Below, in pieces: positions 62,040 to 64,000 of a stretch of 64,000 nucleotides of DNA (position 1 is its first letter; each line of letters opens with the position of its first letter). A model generated the notes under the pieces. It worked only from the letters and a program-made list of their open reading frames with translations. It was not told the DNA's origin and did no database searches. Made by a program: the position numbers and the translations under genes. The stretch comes from Streptomyces albireticuli (GTDB lineage Bacteria; Actinomycetota; Actinomycetes; Streptomycetales; Streptomycetaceae). Where the stretch lies: NCBI RefSeq assembly GCF_002192455.1, contig NZ_CP021744.1, forward strand, positions 1,240,001 through 1,304,000, given 5' to 3'.

Positions 62040-62995
62040 CCGGCTCCGGCCCGCCCCGGGTGCACCGCACCGAGCACTCGCTCATCGTGTCCGCGCCCCC
62101 GGAGCGGCTCTACGCGCTGATCGCGGACGCGGCGTCCTGGCCGGCGGTCTTCGGCCCGTGCGTCCACGTCCGGCATCTGGCCCGTACCGACCGCTCGGAG
62201 CGCTTCGAGCTGTGGGCGGAGGTGAACGGCGAGGTCCGGCGGTGGACTTCGCGCCGCACCCTCGTTCCCGAGCGGTTCTACGTGGGCTTCCGGCAGGAGC
62301 GCTCCGCTCCGCCGGTCGCCTCGATGGCCGGCGCGTGGCTGTTGCGGCCGTTGCCCGGCCGCCGTACGGAGGTGGTGCTGCGGCACCGCTTCACCACCGT
62401 CGGCGACGACCCGGTGGCCCCGGCCGGAGTCTCGGCGGCCCTCGACCGTAACAGCCGCTCGGAGCTGGCCGCCTTGGCGCGCGTCTCCGAGTCCGGGCAC
62501 CCGGTGCGGGACGTCGTCCTGACCTTCAGCGACACGATCGAGGCGGCGTGCCCGGCGGAGGCCGCGTACACCTTCGTCGAGCGTGCCGATCTGTGGGCCG
62601 AGCGGCTGCCGCACGTGTCGCGCAGCGAGCTGACGGAGATCGCCCCGGGTGTCCAGGAGCTGGCCATGGAGACGGTCACCCCGGACGGCGCGGCGCACAC
62701 GACGCGCTCGGTCCGGGTGTGCCACCGGCCCGGCTGGATCGCCTACAAGCAGCGGGTGCTGCCAAAGCCGCTGCTCGGCCACAGCGGTCTGTGGACGTTC
62801 GAGGACGCCGGAGCCGGCCGTGGAGCCAGGGCGACGGCGCGGCACACGGTGGTCATCGACGCGGCCGCGGTGCCCTCGGTGCTGGGCGAGGGCGCCACCC
62901 TGACCGACGCCCGCTCGTACGTGCGCCGGGCGCTGGGGGACAACAGCCGGACCACGCTGTCGCTGGCGGCGGGGGCCGGGACGGCGGCACGCTGA
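62036..62995 (+). CDS. Didomain aromatase/cyclase, type II PKS (ActVII-like)
   Basis: A 319-residue protein of two SRPBCC (START-like) domains, about residues 7-150 and 160-305. Each begins with the family pattern (EHSLIVSAPPERLYALIADA and FSDTIEAACPAEAAYTFVER), and VYxL-like strands follow in order. Didomain enzymes of this type (ActVII, GrhQ-like) aromatise the first ring of C9-ketoreduced polyketides, while monodomain TcmN/WhiE types act on unreduced chains. The original product was therefore probably a reduced aromatic polyketide, which predicts a ketoreductase gene beyond the window. The GTG start is coupled to the ACP stop. Confidence 0.93.
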   Translation: MTGSGPPRVHRTEHSLIVSAPPERLYALIADAASWPAVFGPCVHVRHLARTDRSERFELWAEVNGEVRRWTSRRTLVPERFYVGFRQERSAPPVASMAGAWLLRPLPGRRTEVVLRHRFTTVGDDPVAPAGVSAALDRNSRSELAALARVSESGHPVRDVVLTFSDTIEAACPAEAAYTFVERADLWAERLPHVSRSELTEIAPGVQELAMETVTPDGAAHTTRSVRVCHRPGWIAYKQRVLPKPLLGHSGLWTFEDAGAGRGARATARHTVVIDAAAVPSVLGEGATLTDARSYVRRALGDNSRTTLSLAAGAGTAAR

Positions 62996-63004
62996 GGCGG
63001 AATG

Positions 63005-63048
63005 CGTCACTAGGGCCCGCCGGGATCCCCCGGCGGGCCCTAGTGACG
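63005..63048. terminator. 20-bp perfect bidirectional hairpin
   Basis: A perfect 20-bp stem (63005-63024 with 63029-63048; core CACTAGGGCCCGCCGGG) and a 4-nt loop ATCC lies between the convergent aromatase and flavoenzyme genes. It is the strongest stem-loop noticed in the window. Confidence 0.8.
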
Positions 63049-63055
63049 TATCCGG

Positions 63056-64000
63056 TCAACCGGCGGCCAGGACCTGCTCGGCGTAAGCCGTGGCGGCGGC
63101 GTCCAGGCGCAGCACCAGGTGGCTGGTCGCGGAGTTGACGTCCCGCCAGGAGCGTTCGAAGGGGCCGCCGGCGGCCTGGCCGGAGGTGCCCGTCGCGCGG
63201 AACATCCGGTTGACGGCGGTCAGCAGCGTCTCCGAGGCGAGCGCGCAGTCGCGGGCGCCGCGCGCCGTCAGCAGTCCGGTGTACGTGCCCTGGTCGGCGA
63301 CGGCGGCGGCGCGGCGCACGAGGAGCTCGGCGGCGTCCAGCTCCCCCGCGGTGCGGGCGAGGACGTCGCGGAAGCCCGCGTCGTGCGCGGCTCCGGCGCC
63401 GGCACGGGCGGCGGCCCAGGCGGTCCACGCGGTGAGCATGCCGCGCGCGGCGCCCAGGACGGGGAGGACGAAGGACAGGCCGTTGACGGCCTTCAGCGGC
63501 ACCCGGTGGCACGCCGCCGGGGACGGTGAGCCGGTGCCCTCCATCACCTGCTCGCGGTCGAAGGACAGGTGCTCGGGTACGAACGTGCCGTCCAGGACGA
63601 GGGTGTTGCTGCCGGTGCCGCGCATGCCCACCGAGAACCAGGTGTCCCGGATGGTGTAGGCGGCGCGTTCCACCGCGAAGTAGCGGGCCCGGTGCTGTCC
63701 GTCGGCCGGTGTCGTCGCGCACACCAGTGCCCATTGCGAGTGGTCCACGGCGCTGATGAACGACCAGGTGCCGGAGAGCCGCCAGCCGCCGGGGACGGCC
63801 TCGGCGCGGCCGACCGGCATCAGCGCCCCCACCAGCAGGGTGTCGGGCCCCTCCGCCCAGAGTTCCGCCTGTCCCTTCTCGGGCAGGTGGGCGGCCATCC
63901 GGGCCACGGTCGAGCCGAGCGAGGCCACCCAGGCGGTGGCCGCGCAGCCCTCGCCGACGGCCGTGACGGCGTCGGCGAGCTCGGTGAAGGTGCCGGCGGT
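63056..64000 (-). CDS. Acyl-CoA-dehydrogenase-like flavin monooxygenase, 5' end beyond window
   Basis: The frame is open from the stop at 63056 to base 64000, giving at least 314 residues; an internal GTG at 63928 is not the true start because AVTAVGEGCAATAW, a conserved family stretch, lies upstream. It has the two-domain ACAD/HpaB-like (group D) fold, with WSFISAVDHSQWALVC, TWFSVGMRGTGSNTLVLDG and the C-terminal helical bundle ending SATSHLVLRLDAAATAYAE. In type II PKS clusters relatives such as ActVA-ORF5 hydroxylate aromatic intermediates with reduced flavin from a partner reductase. Convergence with the aromatase gene suggests it belongs to the cluster continuing to the right. Confidence 0.85.
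   Translation of the reverse strand, partial: TAGTFTELADAVTAVGEGCAATAWVASLGSTVARMAAHLPEKGQAELWAEGPDTLLVGALMPVGRAEAVPGGWRLSGTWSFISAVDHSQWALVCATTPADGQHRARYFAVERAAYTIRDTWFSVGMRGTGSNTLVLDGTFVPEHLSFDREQVMEGTGSPSPAACHRVPLKAVNGLSFVLPVLGAARGMLTAWTAWAAARAGAGAAHDAGFRDVLARTAGELDAAELLVRRAAAVADQGTYTGLLTARGARDCALASETLLTAVNRMFRATGTSGQAAGGPFERSWRDVNSATSHLVLRLDAAATAYAEQVLAAG

Noticed and set aside
63056..63928. Treating GTG 63928 as the start of the flavoenzyme
   Set aside because: Conserved ACAD sequence continues in frame upstream to the window edge, so the gene is truncated by the window rather than starting there.

Overview
The window is high-GC actinobacterial DNA and almost certainly comes from a Streptomyces chromosome. 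The supporting signs are strong GC bias at third codon positions, GTG/TTG starts, ATGA/GTGA stop-start overlaps, an SsgA-family sporulation regulator, a hopanoid operon merged with MEP-pathway genes, and type II polyketide genes. Parts of the left half match my memory of the S. coelicolor hopanoid neighbourhood (around SCO6745-SCO6770). I could not run a search. I saw no rRNA, tRNA, CRISPR array or intact insertion sequence.

Layout. 1-2.6 kb: the first 22 codons of an XRE/HTH regulator diverge from an anti-sigma-type ATPase across a palindrome, followed by an SGNH hydrolase and a tyrosine phosphatase. 2.6-15.7 kb: one minus-strand hopanoid operon, read hpnC-hpnD-hpnE-prenyl synthase-shc-hpnG-hpnH-ispG-dxs-hpnO, so isoprenoid precursor supply, squalene synthesis, cyclisation and side-chain formation are transcribed together. 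A 25-codon leader ORF is coupled to hpnC. 16-23.2 kb: a second minus-strand operon of seven genes: a DUF5941-type CDP-alcohol phosphotransferase, a nucleotidyltransferase, a glycerol-1-phosphate-dehydrogenase-like enzyme, a second CDP-alcohol phosphotransferase, a family 2 glycosyltransferase and a TagGH-like ABC exporter. It looks like a pathway that makes and exports a phospho-alcohol glycan or lipid, and I know of no assigned product.

23.4-43.8 kb is mixed housekeeping and accessory content: an epimerase, a cation diffusion facilitator, idi, another anti-sigma-type ATPase, an HdeD-like membrane protein, an enoyl-CoA hydratase, a SnoaL fusion, two PfpI/GlxA-type genes, an FAD monooxygenase with its TetR neighbour, tex, an ABC-F protein, two secreted peptidases, a VOC protein and a MerR regulator. 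43.8-49.8 kb is a fatty-acid/acyl-CoA catabolic operon (CoA transferase, acyl-CoA dehydrogenase, thiolase, FadB-type enzyme) whose promoter carries two palindromes.

50-58.4 kb holds small stand-alone genes, a histidine kinase with a probable frameshift, an SsgA-like gene, inorganic pyrophosphatase and a DMT permease. 58.5-64 kb holds a GAPDH and a GlxA-like regulator, then the edge of a type II polyketide cluster. Its ketosynthase and chain-length-factor genes have collapsed into one out-of-frame remnant, while the ACP and the didomain aromatase/cyclase remain intact. A flavin-dependent acyl-CoA-dehydrogenase-like gene runs off the right end.

Three copies of a palindromic intergenic element (36.2, 49.9 and 54.3 kb) and many convergent-gene hairpins punctuate the region. 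At least seven plus-strand genes have a TAnnnT box 6-7 nt upstream of ATG and no ribosome-binding site (or only an ill-placed purine run), suggesting leaderless mRNAs.
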